Part shown: positions 49,964 through 58,157 of the stretch, in pieces
Numbering within the stretch: the stretch's first letter is position 1
Layout of the letters: each line of letters starts with the position of its first letter
Assembly (NCBI RefSeq): GCF_024207115.1
Contig: NZ_CP100128.1
Coordinates: 2,604,001 to 2,668,000 of the forward strand
Reading direction: 5' to 3'
From: Chromobacterium sp. IIBBL 290-4
Lineage (GTDB): Bacteria; Pseudomonadota; Gammaproteobacteria; Burkholderiales; Chromobacteriaceae
Length of the DNA: 64,000 nucleotides
Program-made: the position numbers and the translations under genes
The notes under the pieces: model-generated
Seen by the model: the letters and a program-made list of their open reading frames with translations, nothing else
The model's database searches: none
What the model was told of the DNA's origin: nothing

Positions 49964-49978
49964 CCTTGTAATGCAAGG
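49964..49978. promoter_or_regulatory. Putative PadR operator 2, shorter copy of the same motif
   Basis: CCTTG-TAATG-CAAGG repeats the core of operator 1 with the same five-base spacer. The two centres are 68 bases apart, and this copy is 36 bases before the padR start. Confidence 0.55.
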
Positions 49979-50013
49979 TATCGTGTATTGCCAAGACGGT
50001 GAGGAAGACAGCG

Positions 50014-50355
50014 ATGAAGACACAATTGAAAAAGGGCACGCTCGACATGTGCGTCCTGGCGGTGCTGGCGCAGGCCGACAGCTACGCTTACGAGCTGGTC
50101 AGCAAGCTTTCCAAGGGCATGGATATCAGCGAAGGCACGATCTATCCGCTGATGCGCAGGCTGCAGAACGAATCCTGGGTCAGCACCTATCTGGTGGAAT
50201 CGTCATCCGGCCCTTCGCGCAAGTATTACAAGTTGACGGAAGCAGGGCGGCGAGAGCTGGAGACGATGCGGCGGGAGTGGCAGGAGTTTGTGGCCGAAGT
50301 GGAAAACGTGCTGCGCGGCGATGCGGCGGCACAGACTGAGGGAGCGCAGCAATGA
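50014..50355 (+). CDS. PadR-family transcriptional regulator
   Basis: The 113-residue protein is a PadR winged-helix repressor of the short subfamily. Its motifs are KKGTLDMCVLAVLAQADSYAYELV, ISEGTIYPLMRRLQNESWV for the recognition helix and wing, and RKYYKLTEAGRREL. The C-terminal helix drives dimerisation. It lacks an obvious ligand domain. A GTGAGGA site precedes the ATG at 50014. It overlaps the next gene by four bases. Two copies of an inverted repeat upstream suggest autoregulation of the whole module. Confidence 0.9.
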   Translation: MKTQLKKGTLDMCVLAVLAQADSYAYELVSKLSKGMDISEGTIYPLMRRLQNESWVSTYLVESSSGPSRKYYKLTEAGRRELETMRREWQEFVAEVENVLRGDAAAQTEGAQQ

Positions 50356-51458
50356 CACGGAAAGCATTCTTGAGCCAATTGGAGCAAGGCCTGTCCGGCC
50401 TGAGGCCGGAAACGGTGCGCGAAATCCTGGCCGATTACGAAGAGTATTTCAATGACGCGCTGGCCGATGGCCGCGACGAGGCTGAGGTGGTGGCGGCTTT
50501 GGGCAGCCCGCAAAAGCTGGCGCGCGAACTGAGGGCGCAGACGCATTACAAGCAATGGCAGGAGCACCGCTCCTTCAGCAATCTGTCGCGGGTGATCGCG
50601 TCCATCGCCGGCTTGGGCGTGCTGAACTTCATCCTGGCGTTGCCGTTCATGATTTACCTGATTTTTCTGTCGGTAGGCTACATCGTGTCGGTCAGCTTTT
50701 TGTTCTCCGGCTTGGTGGTGGTGCTGGCCTGGGGCAGCCATGGCTTGTTCGGCTGGCCGCAACTCAGCGATGACGGCTCCGGCTGGTATATCGGCAGCCA
50801 TGGCGATCATGGCGCGCAAATGGCCTGGCGCAGTGATATGGAGGACCATGCCGGCCAGGTCCGGATTGACGACGGCCTGCTGAAGCTGGAACCGGACGAA
50901 GGAGACCGCATAGAACTGCAGACCGTGCAGGGTGACACGCTGCTGATCAGCAAAAAACACGACAAGTTGACCGTCGACGCCAGCCAGCCGACGACGCGCC
51001 AGCTGGCCCAGATCGCCGACGGGGAAGTCCGCATCAATGGCGGAGCGATCCAGGCTTTGACTCTGAAAGAGAGCAGCGGCGATGTGTTTACCGCGAAGGT
51101 GGACGGCGAGCGCCGGTTGGTCAGGATGAACGCTTCTTCCAGCACCGCCGAAGTCAAGCTGGAAGCCAGCGCTGGCAAGAACAGCTTTGCGGTGAAGGAT
51201 GGCGACAGCGCTCTGGAAATCACCGACCACAAGATCGCGCTCAAGGATGGCATGGACCATATCCAGATCGAGGCCTTGCCGGGCTTGTCGATCGGCATGA
51301 GCGCCCTGGTGGTGGGCTTGGGACTGTTGGCTGCCGGCGCTTTGGGCTTGTTGTTCAGCGTGTGGTTGACCCGCCTGACCTGGCGCGCCCTGGTGGCTTA
51401 CGTGAAGTATCAGATCGAACTGGTGTCCGGCAAGACTCGCGACAGTGCGGCGGCCTGA
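50352..51458 (+). CDS. DUF1700/HAAS-domain membrane protein with beta-rich extracytoplasmic region
   Basis: The 368-residue protein starts with a helical HAAS/DUF1700 domain (residues about 1-70, with GLRPETVREILADYEEYF). Two adjacent membrane segments lie at about 78-130, then a beta-rich region at about 150-320 resembling DUF4097-type repeats, and a final membrane helix at about 316-340. PadR-DUF1700 pairs occur widely and are thought to respond to cell-envelope conditions, but no function is proven. Its ATG overlaps the padR stop, so regulator and membrane protein are made together. Confidence 0.75.
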   Translation: MTRKAFLSQLEQGLSGLRPETVREILADYEEYFNDALADGRDEAEVVAALGSPQKLARELRAQTHYKQWQEHRSFSNLSRVIASIAGLGVLNFILALPFMIYLIFLSVGYIVSVSFLFSGLVVVLAWGSHGLFGWPQLSDDGSGWYIGSHGDHGAQMAWRSDMEDHAGQVRIDDGLLKLEPDEGDRIELQTVQGDTLLISKKHDKLTVDASQPTTRQLAQIADGEVRINGGAIQALTLKESSGDVFTAKVDGERRLVRMNASSSTAEVKLEASAGKNSFAVKDGDSALEITDHKIALKDGMDHIQIEALPGLSIGMSALVVGLGLLAAGALGLLFSVWLTRLTWRALVAYVKYQIELVSGKTRDSAAA

Positions 51459-51490
51459 TCCGAAATTCAAGTGCGATGGGAGTGTGAATC

Positions 51491-51784
51491 ATGAAGAACG
51501 ATGCCTGCATGCAACATCTGCAACTGACGTTGGTGGAATTGCCGGATGCCGAGTTGCGCAAGATTCTCAACGATTATCGCGGCTACATCCGCGAGGCGGT
51601 GTCGGACCGGGCCAGCGAAAACCGTTTGCTGTCGCTGCTGACCGAGACCCGCCAGCTCGCGGCGGCGGCCTTCACTCGCAGACGCATACTGCGCCGCTCC
51701 AAAGGACAATTGATGGCGCATGGTCTGGCGTTGTTGGCCGCCGCAGCGGTGAATGCGGCGAGCTATTGGGTATATCTGCACTGA
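51491..51784 (+). CDS. Small HAAS-like membrane protein
   Basis: This 97-residue protein has no recognised name. Its N-terminal 45 residues resemble the start of the preceding DUF1700 protein: LPDAELRKILNDYRGYIREA aligns with LRPETVREILADYEEYFNDA, sharing the I-L-x-D-Y-x-x-Y pattern. A basic segment (FTRRRILRRSKG) and one membrane helix at about residues 73-95 follow, so the helical domain should be cytoplasmic. A GGGAGTG site lies before the ATG. It is the third gene of the PadR module. Confidence 0.65.
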   Translation: MKNDACMQHLQLTLVELPDAELRKILNDYRGYIREAVSDRASENRLLSLLTETRQLAAAAFTRRRILRRSKGQLMAHGLALLAAAAVNAASYWVYLH

Positions 51785-51800
51785 CATCTGGAGACATGCG

Positions 51801-52556
51801 ATGAAACGCTGGATTTTGGGAGTGTCGCTATTGGCTTGCGCCGCGCTGGCGCAGGCGGAGGATGTGGACAGCATTGACAAGCTGGTGTTCAAGGGCGATG
51901 TGCTGAAGCTGCGGCTGACGACCGAGGCCGCCCCTTACAAGTTGGATCTGGAGAAGACCAACTGGTCGGACGCCGACTGCAAGGTGACGACGACGCGCTT
52001 GGGCAGGCAGCTGATTTTCCAGGTTGATCTGGGCAAGAGGCTGGACAGCAAGTGCCGTCTGGCCATCCGCGGCAACGTCAAGCCGGGCAAGCAGGTTGAG
52101 ACCGATATGGCCGTCTTGGATGCGAGTTTGAAGGGGCAATTCGATCAGGTGCAGATCAAGGCCAAGGCCTTGGATGCCTTGTTGAAGGGAAATTTCCAGG
52201 GCGTGAAATTGACGGGCGAGGCGGTCAAGGGCGATGTCAACGGCTCGGTGAGCGAGCTCCGTTTGAAAGGACAAGCGGTCACGCTGGACTTTGAGGGCAA
52301 GGCTAAGGCGCTGGATGTCGATGGCCAGGCCTTGAAAACCGATATCAAGCTTTTGGGCGCGCAGCCGGACGCCAATGTTTCGGTCAAGGGGCAAATGGTG
52401 AAACTGGATTTCAGCGCCAGCAAGCAGGCGAAGCTGGAGTATCAGGTGAGCGGCGAGGCCAGCAAGGTCAGCAGCGATTGGACTTCCACGCCCGGCGCGC
52501 CGTTGAAGCTGACTGTCAGAGGGCAAGCCGTGAAGGTGTCTTTGGATCAGGATTGA
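51801..52556 (+). CDS. Exported repeat protein of unknown function
   Basis: The 251-residue protein has a signal peptide (MKRWILGVSLLACAALAQA, cleavage near residue 20). Residues about 110-251 contain some seven repeats of 18-22 residues built on a pattern such as GQAVKLDF or GEAVKGDV, for example GQAVTLDFEGKAKALDVDG and GQALKTDIKLLGAQPD. This predicts stacked short beta strands, as in a beta-solenoid. Two cysteines near residues 58 and 82 could form a disulfide. It has no known family name to me. It closes the PadR operon and is followed by a strong terminator. Confidence 0.65.
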   Translation: MKRWILGVSLLACAALAQAEDVDSIDKLVFKGDVLKLRLTTEAAPYKLDLEKTNWSDADCKVTTTRLGRQLIFQVDLGKRLDSKCRLAIRGNVKPGKQVETDMAVLDASLKGQFDQVQIKAKALDALLKGNFQGVKLTGEAVKGDVNGSVSELRLKGQAVTLDFEGKAKALDVDGQALKTDIKLLGAQPDANVSVKGQMVKLDFSASKQAKLEYQVSGEASKVSSDWTSTPGAPLKLTVRGQAVKVSLDQD

Positions 52557-52582
52557 TTTTGGTTTAACTCCGTGTCTGGTTT

Positions 52583-52608
52583 GCCCGGCCCTGCGCCGGG
52601 CTTTTTTT
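52583..52608 (+). terminator. Intrinsic terminator of the PadR module
   Basis: GCCCGGC pairs with GCCGGGC around a five-base loop, followed by seven T residues. Confidence 0.88.
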
Positions 52609-52622
52609 ATCTTCGTCAGCAT

Positions 52623-52644
52623 AAAAAAGGCGCCTTGCGGCGCC
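52623..52644 (-). terminator. Intrinsic terminator of apt
   Basis: On the minus strand, GGCGCC-GCAA-GGCGCC is followed by six T residues. Confidence 0.82.
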
Positions 52645-52672
52645 GTGATTCGATCCGGATGGACCCAGGGGC

Positions 52673-53230
52673 TTAGTGGCCCTTGTAGCTGCAGACGGTG
52701 AACAGATCCAGGCCGCCGTCGCGCACCAGTTTGCCGCCGCCCAGTTCCGGCAGCTCGATGATGGCGGCCGCTTCCAGCACATCGGCGCCCATGCGCTTGA
52801 GCAGCTTGTAGCCGGCCATCATGGTGCCGCCGGTGGCCACCAGATCGTCGATCAGGATCACGCGGTCGCCCGGCTTGCAGGCGTCGGTATGCATTTCCAC
52901 CGTGGCGTTGCCGTATTCCAGCTCGTATTCCTCTTCCACCGTGGTGAAGGGCAGCTTGCCCTTCTTGCGGATCGGCACGAAGCCCACGTTCAGCTCGTAG
53001 GCGAGCACCGAGCCGATGATGAAACCGCGCGCGTCCAGGCCCGCCACCAGATCCACCTTCTCGGTCATGTAGCGATGGACGTAGATGTCGATCAGCATGC
53101 GGAAGGTTTTCGGGTTTTGCAGCAGCGGGGTGATGTCGCGGAACATCACGCCCTGGTTCGGCCAGTTCGGCACGGTGCGGATCCAGCCTTTCAGATAGCT
53201 GGAGTAGTCGAGATTGCTGAGGTTTTCCAT
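52673..53230 (-). CDS. apt: Adenine phosphoribosyltransferase
   Basis: The 185-residue salvage enzyme converts adenine and PRPP to AMP. The PRPP-binding loop [18 protein letters not shown] and the N-terminal [20 protein letters not shown] motif are intact, with [16 protein letters not shown] between them. The ATG at 53230 starts the conserved part; upstream codons in the same frame are not family-like. It lies downstream of a purine permease gene on the same strand, separated by a strong inverted repeat. Confidence 0.96.
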   Translation of the reverse strand: MENLSNLDYSSYLKGWIRTVPNWPNQGVMFRDITPLLQNPKTFRMLIDIYVHRYMTEKVDLVAGLDARGFIIGSVLAYELNVGFVPIRKKGKLPFTTVEEEYELEYGNATVEMHTDACKPGDRVILIDDLVATGGTMMAGYKLLKRMGADVLEAAAIIELPELGGGKLVRDGGLDLFTVCSYKGH

Positions 53231-53292
53231 GGCTGTATTGTACTTCGAAATCAAGAGACTGCGCGACTGAAGCGCTTCACCCGGCAGCAAAT

Positions 53293-53321
53293 AAGGCTCG
53301 CCGCGAATAGCGGCGAGCCTT
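53293..53321 (-). terminator. Inverted repeat between the purine permease and apt
   Basis: AAGGCTCGCCGC and GCGGCGAGCCTT form a perfect 12-base stem around five bases. On the minus strand only TTATTT follows, so it may be a partial terminator that lowers apt read-through. Confidence 0.65.
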
Positions 53322-53344
53322 GAGGCGAAACGATTATTCCGGTT

Positions 53345-54643
53345 TTAGTGGAAGAACGCCAGCTTGAACACCCACAAGGCGGCGATCACCAACACCGCCG
53401 GCTTCAGATCGGCGAAGCGGCCGGCCAGGATCTTGATCACGGCGTAGCTGATGAAGCCGAAGGCGATGCCGTCGGCGATGGAGAAGGTGAACGGCATCGC
53501 AAGCGCGGTCATCACCGCAGGGGCGGATTCGGTCAGATCGTTCCACTCGATTTCCGCCAGGCCGCGCGCCATCAGCACCGCCACGTAGCACAAGGCCGGC
53601 GCGGTGGCGTAGGCCGGCACGGTGGCGGCCAGCGGCGACAGCCACAGTGCGGCCAGGAACAGCAGCGCCACCACCACGGCGGTCAGGCCGGTGCGGCCGC
53701 CCACGGCGGTGCCGGCGGCGGATTCGATGTAGGCGGTGGTGGACGAGGTGCCCATCACGGCGCCGGCGGTGATGGCGATGGAGTCGGCCATCAGCGCGCG
53801 CTTCAGGCGCGGCAGCTTGCCGTCCTTGTCCAGCAGGCCGGCGCGGTGCGACACGCCCACCAGTGTGCCGGTGGTGTCGAACAGATCGACGAAGAAGAAT
53901 ACGAAGATCACGCCGATCAGGCCGGCGTTGAGCGCGCCCTTGATGTCCATGGCCATGAAAGTGGGCGCCATGCTGGGCACCGGGGCGACGATGCCCTTGA
54001 ACGGCGACAGGCCCATCGCGATGGACAGCACGGTCACCACCAGAATGCCGATGATGATGGAGCCCGGCACCTTGCGGTATTCCAGCGCCACGATCAGGAA
54101 GAAGCCCAGGATGGCCAGCAGCGTGGTGGGATTATGGATGTCGCCCAAGGTCAGGTAAGTGGCCGGGTGGGCGGCGATCACGCCGGCGTTCTTCAGCGCG
54201 ATGATGGCGAGGAACATGCCGACGCCGGCGGAGATGGCGAATTTCAGCGACTGCGGAATGGCGTTGACGATGGCTTCCCGCACCTTGAACAGACTCACCG
54301 CCAGAAAGACCAGGCCGGAGATGAAGACCGCGCCGAGGGCGGTTTCCCACGACAGGCCCATGCCCTTGACCACGCTGAAGGTGAAGTAGGCGTTCAGCCC
54401 CATGCCCGGCGCCAGCGCGATCGGATAATTGGCCACCAGGCCCATGATGGCGGTGCCGAGCGCGGCCGCCAGGCAGGTGGCGACGAAGACAGCGTTCAGG
54501 TCCATGCCAGTGCTCGACAGGATCAGCGGGTTGACCAGCACGATATAGGCCATGGTCAGGAAGGTGGTGAAACCGGCGATGACTTCGGTTTTCACCGTGG
54601 TGCCGTGTTCCTTGAGCTTGAACAAGCTTTCCAGCAGTTGCAT
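53345..54643 (-). CDS. NCS2/AzgA-family purine (guanine/hypoxanthine) permease
   Basis: The 432-residue protein has about 12-14 membrane segments and matches the AzgA/PbuG branch of the NCS2 family. Landmarks are TEVIAGFTTFLTMAYIVLVNPLIL, ALAPGMGLNAYFTFSVV, FFFVDLFDTTGTLVGV and GTSSTTAYIESAAGTAVGGRTGLTAV. Relatives import hypoxanthine, guanine or adenine by proton symport. The neighbouring apt gene supports a purine substrate, but which purine is not determinable. The ATG at 54643 begins the conserved N-terminus; the longer frame adds nine residues. Confidence 0.9.
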   Translation of the reverse strand: MQLLESLFKLKEHGTTVKTEVIAGFTTFLTMAYIVLVNPLILSSTGMDLNAVFVATCLAAALGTAIMGLVANYPIALAPGMGLNAYFTFSVVKGMGLSWETALGAVFISGLVFLAVSLFKVREAIVNAIPQSLKFAISAGVGMFLAIIALKNAGVIAAHPATYLTLGDIHNPTTLLAILGFFLIVALEYRKVPGSIIIGILVVTVLSIAMGLSPFKGIVAPVPSMAPTFMAMDIKGALNAGLIGVIFVFFFVDLFDTTGTLVGVSHRAGLLDKDGKLPRLKRALMADSIAITAGAVMGTSSTTAYIESAAGTAVGGRTGLTAVVVALLFLAALWLSPLAATVPAYATAPALCYVAVLMARGLAEIEWNDLTESAPAVMTALAMPFTFSIADGIAFGFISYAVIKILAGRFADLKPAVLVIAALWVFKLAFFH

Positions 54644-54744
54644 GACGAGTGGCTCCAGGCGGATTCGCAAGGTATGAAAAACGCGGCATTATCGGCCAGC
54701 GGCGTGCAAAATGCCTAAATCTTGATGTGAAAATATGTCTGCGC

Positions 54745-54774
54745 TTAACAACTGCAAGGCCGCTGTGATATCCT
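54745..54774 (+). promoter_or_regulatory. Promoter of gmk
   Basis: TTAACA (54745-54750) and TATCCT (54769-54774) are 18 bases apart, about 30 bases before the gmk ATG. Confidence 0.5.
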
Positions 54775-54805
54775 GAAAAATTAATCTTCGGCAAAGATTG
54801 CAATC

Positions 54806-55441
54806 ATGAGCAGCCAGTCCATCGGCAATATTTACATCGTGGTGGCGCCCTCCGGCGCCGGCAAGACTTCGCTGGTGGCGGCCTTGCTGCAGGCGGAGCC
54901 CAGCGTGGAACTGTCGATCTCCTATAGCACCCGCGCCGCACGCAAGGGCGAGATCGACGGCAAGCATTACCACTTTGTCAGCCGCGAAATCTTCGACGAC
55001 ATGAAGGCGCGCGGCGACTTCCTCGAGTGGGCCGAGGTGTACGGCAATTGCTACGGCACCAGCGCGCCGTGGATCCGCAGCCGCCTCGACGCCGGCCAGG
55101 ACATCCTGCTGGAAATCGACTGGCAAGGCGCCGAACAGGTGCGCAAGGTGTTTCCGGACGCCATCGGCATCTTCATCGCGCCGCCGTCCATCGAAGAGCT
55201 GGAGCGCCGTCTGCGCGGCCGCGACACCGATACCGAAGAGGTGATCCTGCGCCGCCTCGCCTCCGCCCGCGCGGAGATCGACAAGATCGCCGAGTACGAC
55301 TACATCGTGGTCAACGACGACTTCGAGCGCGCGCGCCAGGATTTGATCAGCATCGTCCGCGCCCGCCGCTTGCGCAGCGCCCCGCAGTGCCGCCGCCTGG
55401 CCGACATGTTCCGCCGCATGGGCACCGCCGGCGCGAAGTAA
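54806..55441 (+). CDS. gmk: Guanylate kinase
   Basis: The 211-residue enzyme phosphorylates GMP to GDP. The P-loop APSGAGKTSLVAAL, the GMP-binding SYSTRAARKGEIDGKHYHF and LLEIDWQGAEQV, and the lid RLRGRDTDTEEVILRRL are complete. It begins the gmk-rpoZ-spoT cluster conserved in proteobacteria, linking GTP supply to ppGpp metabolism. Purine salvage genes lie directly upstream on the other strand. Confidence 0.96.
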   Translation: MSSQSIGNIYIVVAPSGAGKTSLVAALLQAEPSVELSISYSTRAARKGEIDGKHYHFVSREIFDDMKARGDFLEWAEVYGNCYGTSAPWIRSRLDAGQDILLEIDWQGAEQVRKVFPDAIGIFIAPPSIEELERRLRGRDTDTEEVILRRLASARAEIDKIAEYDYIVVNDDFERARQDLISIVRARRLRSAPQCRRLADMFRRMGTAGAK

Positions 55442-55458
55442 AAATAGTTCCGCCTGAG

Positions 55459-55488
55459 CTGACTTGCCAAGGCGAAGTTCGATATAGT
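55459..55488 (+). promoter_or_regulatory. Candidate promoter of rpoZ-spoT
   Basis: CTGACT (55459-55464) and TATAGT (55483-55488) are 18 bases apart and 35 bases before the rpoZ start. Confidence 0.4.
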
Positions 55489-55522
55489 GAACCCTGTAAA
55501 CATTATTTAACCGAGAGAAACC

Positions 55523-55729
55523 ATGGCCCGCATTACCGTTGACGACTGCCTGGACCGCATCCAGAACCGTTTTGACCTGACTCTGGCCGCCGCCTACCGC
55601 GCGCGCCAAGTGGCTTCCGGCGCCACCTCTTTCGTTGAGCCGGGCCGCCACAAGCCGACCGTGGTCGCCCTGCGCGAAATCGCCGCCGGCCACGTGGGCA
55701 AGGAAATCCTCAACCGCGGCAAGGCCTGA
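55523..55729 (+). CDS. rpoZ: RNA polymerase omega subunit
   Basis: The 68-residue omega subunit starts [20 protein letters not shown], followed by AAYRARQV and the conserved [13 protein letters not shown]. Omega helps fold the beta' subunit and forms one ppGpp-binding site of RNA polymerase. It is located between gmk and spoT as in most proteobacteria, with spoT starting 19 bases later. Confidence 0.96.
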   Translation: MARITVDDCLDRIQNRFDLTLAAAYRARQVASGATSFVEPGRHKPTVVALREIAAGHVGKEILNRGKA

Positions 55730-55748
55730 TAGCGTTACGGAGCAGACG

Positions 55749-57905
55749 ATGGCCACCGGCATTGAGACGGGCATAGACTACAACGCCGTAATCGAATCCG
55801 AAGCGGCGGCTTTCTTGGAAAGCGCCGGGCGTTATCTCAAGCCGGAAGACGTCGATCTGCTCAGGCTGGCCTTTCAGGTCAGCCGCGACGCGCATGAAGG
55901 GCAAACCCGCAAGAGCGGCGAGCCCTATATCACCCATCCGTTGGCGGTGGCGACCATGCTCACCGACTGGCGGCTGGACGTGCAGGGGCTGGCTGCGGCC
56001 TTGCTGCACGACGTGCTGGAAGACACCGGCGTCACCAAGCCGACGCTGATCGAGAAGTTCGGCAAGATCGTCGCCGATCTGGTGGACGGCCTGTCCAAGC
56101 TGGAAAGGCTGGAATACCAGACCAAGGAAGACGCCCAGGCGGAAAGCTTCCGCAAAATGGTGCTGGCGATGGCGCGCGACATCCGCGTCATCATCGTCAA
56201 GCTGGCGGACCGGCTGCACAATATGCGCACGCTGGATTCGATGCGCGAGGACAAGCGCCGCCGCATCGCGCTGGAAACGCTGGAAATCTACGCCCCCATC
56301 GCCAACCGCATCGGCCTGAACAAGGTCTATCGCGAGTTGCAGGACCTGGCGTTCAAACATCTGCATCCGCACCGCTACAGCGTGCTGTCCAAGGCAGTTC
56401 GCGCCGCGCGCGGCAATCGCCGCGAAGTGGTGAACAAGATTCTGCAGGCTGTCAGCCAGCGGCTAGTGCAGAGCAATATCGAGGCCACGATCAAGGGCCG
56501 CGAAAAGAATTTATACAGCATCTACAAGAAAATGCAGGAGAAGCACCTGTCCTTCTCCGAGGTGCTGGACATCTACGGCTTCCGCGTGGTCGTCAACGAC
56601 ATTCCCAGCTGCTATCTGGCGCTGGGCGCGCTGCACAGCCTATACAAGCCGATTCCCGGCAAATTCAAGGATTACATCGCCATTCCCAAGGGCAATGGCT
56701 ACCAGAGCCTGCATACCACGCTGTTCGGCCCTTACGGTACGCCGGTGGAGATGCAGATCCGTACCCGCGAAATGCACAGCGTGGCCGAGGCCGGCGTGGC
56801 TTCGCACTGGATGTACAAGAGCGGCGATGGCGTCAACACCGCGCAGCAGCGCACCCATCAATGGCTGCAAAAGCTGCTGGACATGCAGGAAGAGAGCGAC
56901 GACGCGGTCGAGTTCCTCGAGCACATCAAGATCGACCTGTTCCCGGACGAGGTCTACGTGTTCACGCCCAAGGGCAAGATCATGGTGCTGCAGCAGGGTT
57001 CCACGCCGGTGGACTTCGCCTATGCGGTGCATACCGACGTCGGCCACCGTTGCATCGCCGCGCGCGTCAATCACGCGCTGGTGCCGCTGCGCTCGGTGCT
57101 GCGCAATGGCGATACGGTGGAGATCATCACCTCCACCCAGGCCAAGCCCAACCCATCCTGGCTGGCCTTTGTGCAGAGCGGCCGGGCGCGCTCCGGCATC
57201 CGCAATTATCTGAAGAGCCTGCAGCGCGAAGAGGCGGTCACGCTGGGCGAGAAGCTGCTGCGCCAGGCGGTCGGCGCGCTGGCGTCCACGCCGCTGGCGG
57301 TCAGCGACGAGCTGCGGGCCGAGTATCTATCCGCCTTCGGCGAAAAATTGAGCGGTTTCGACGACGTGCTGGCCGAGATCGGTACCGGCAAGCTGCTGCC
57401 CATCGTGGTGGCGCGCCGCATGCTGGAGCTGGCTGGCGAGCGGCTGGGCGAGGGCGTGCGCGTCGGCCCGATCACCATACGCGGCAACGAGGCCGGCATG
57501 GTGCAGCTGTCCAGCTGTTGCCACCCGCTGCCGGGCGACGACATCCTGGGCGTGATCACCAAGGGCCAGGGGCTGGTGATCCACCGCGTCAACTGTCCGA
57601 ACGCGCGCCGCGCCGATCACGACAAGTTGCTTGAGGTGAACTGGGAGGCGCAGCGCGACCGCATGTTCGGCGTGACGGTGGGCGTGTTGTCGCGCAACGA
57701 GCGCGGCGCGCTGGCCGACATCGCCACTGCGATATCGCAGGCGTCCGCCAATATCGAGAGCGCCGACACTCAGGACAGTAGCCGCGACGGCGATGGCCTG
57801 TTCAATATCCACTTCCGCCTGCAGGTGGAAGGCGTCGAACATCTGGAACGCGTACTGGGCGCCGTTCGCCAGCTGGCGGTGGTGCAGCGCGTGGAGAGAA
57901 GATGA
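55749..57905 (+). CDS. spoT: Bifunctional (p)ppGpp synthetase/hydrolase SpoT
   Basis: The 718-residue enzyme has the manganese hydrolase domain with HPLAVATML and the HDVLEDT motif near residue 95. The synthetase domain has KGREKNLYSIYKKM, YGFRVVV and the catalytic YQSLHTTLFGPYG region. A TGS domain (DEVYVFTPKGKIMVLQQGST), a zinc-finger-like region with SSCCHPLPGDDI and a C-terminal ACT domain follow. Both active sites look intact, so it should make and degrade the alarmone. The ATG at 55749 gives the normal length. Its stop overlaps the thiS start. Confidence 0.95.
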   Translation: MATGIETGIDYNAVIESEAAAFLESAGRYLKPEDVDLLRLAFQVSRDAHEGQTRKSGEPYITHPLAVATMLTDWRLDVQGLAAALLHDVLEDTGVTKPTLIEKFGKIVADLVDGLSKLERLEYQTKEDAQAESFRKMVLAMARDIRVIIVKLADRLHNMRTLDSMREDKRRRIALETLEIYAPIANRIGLNKVYRELQDLAFKHLHPHRYSVLSKAVRAARGNRREVVNKILQAVSQRLVQSNIEATIKGREKNLYSIYKKMQEKHLSFSEVLDIYGFRVVVNDIPSCYLALGALHSLYKPIPGKFKDYIAIPKGNGYQSLHTTLFGPYGTPVEMQIRTREMHSVAEAGVASHWMYKSGDGVNTAQQRTHQWLQKLLDMQEESDDAVEFLEHIKIDLFPDEVYVFTPKGKIMVLQQGSTPVDFAYAVHTDVGHRCIAARVNHALVPLRSVLRNGDTVEIITSTQAKPNPSWLAFVQSGRARSGIRNYLKSLQREEAVTLGEKLLRQAVGALASTPLAVSDELRAEYLSAFGEKLSGFDDVLAEIGTGKLLPIVVARRMLELAGERLGEGVRVGPITIRGNEAGMVQLSSCCHPLPGDDILGVITKGQGLVIHRVNCPNARRADHDKLLEVNWEAQRDRMFGVTVGVLSRNERGALADIATAISQASANIESADTQDSSRDGDGLFNIHFRLQVEGVEHLERVLGAVRQLAVVQRVERR

Positions 57906-58111
57906 GCCAAATGAATCTGACAATCAACGGCGAGGCGCGCAGCTTCGCTGGCGTAAACACGTTCTCCGAGCTGGTGGCGGAGCTGGGGCTGACGGGCAAG
58001 CGCATCGCGATCGAGCGCAACGGCGAAATCGTGCCACGCAGCCGGCATGCCGAAGCGAAGCTTGGCGACGGCGACGTGCTGGAAATCGTGGTGGCGGTCG
58101 GCGGCGGTTGA
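57902..58111 (+). CDS. thiS: Thiamine biosynthesis sulfur carrier ThiS
   Basis: The 69-residue ubiquitin-fold protein ends in VVAVGGG, the glycine tail that is adenylated and thiocarboxylated to carry sulfur for the thiazole ring. The core [12 protein letters not shown] and [23 protein letters not shown] is typical. It overlaps the spoT stop by four bases, so a start at 57911 is an alternative. No TPP riboswitch can fit directly in front of it. Confidence 0.92.
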   Translation: MSQMNLTINGEARSFAGVNTFSELVAELGLTGKRIAIERNGEIVPRSRHAEAKLGDGDVLEIVVAVGGG

Positions 58112-58157
58112 GCCGTTTGCGGTCCGTCGCCTTAACGGATGGAAGGGGAATGAGCAG

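Noticed and set aside
54644..54805. Purine riboswitch upstream of the purine permease
   Set aside because: I looked for a purine aptamer core in this gap and saw none. The sequence is explained by the gmk promoter and leader.
57880..58157. TPP riboswitch for thiS-thiG
   Set aside because: thiS starts inside the spoT stop codon and the 46-base gap before thiG is too short. No THI-box sequence is present.
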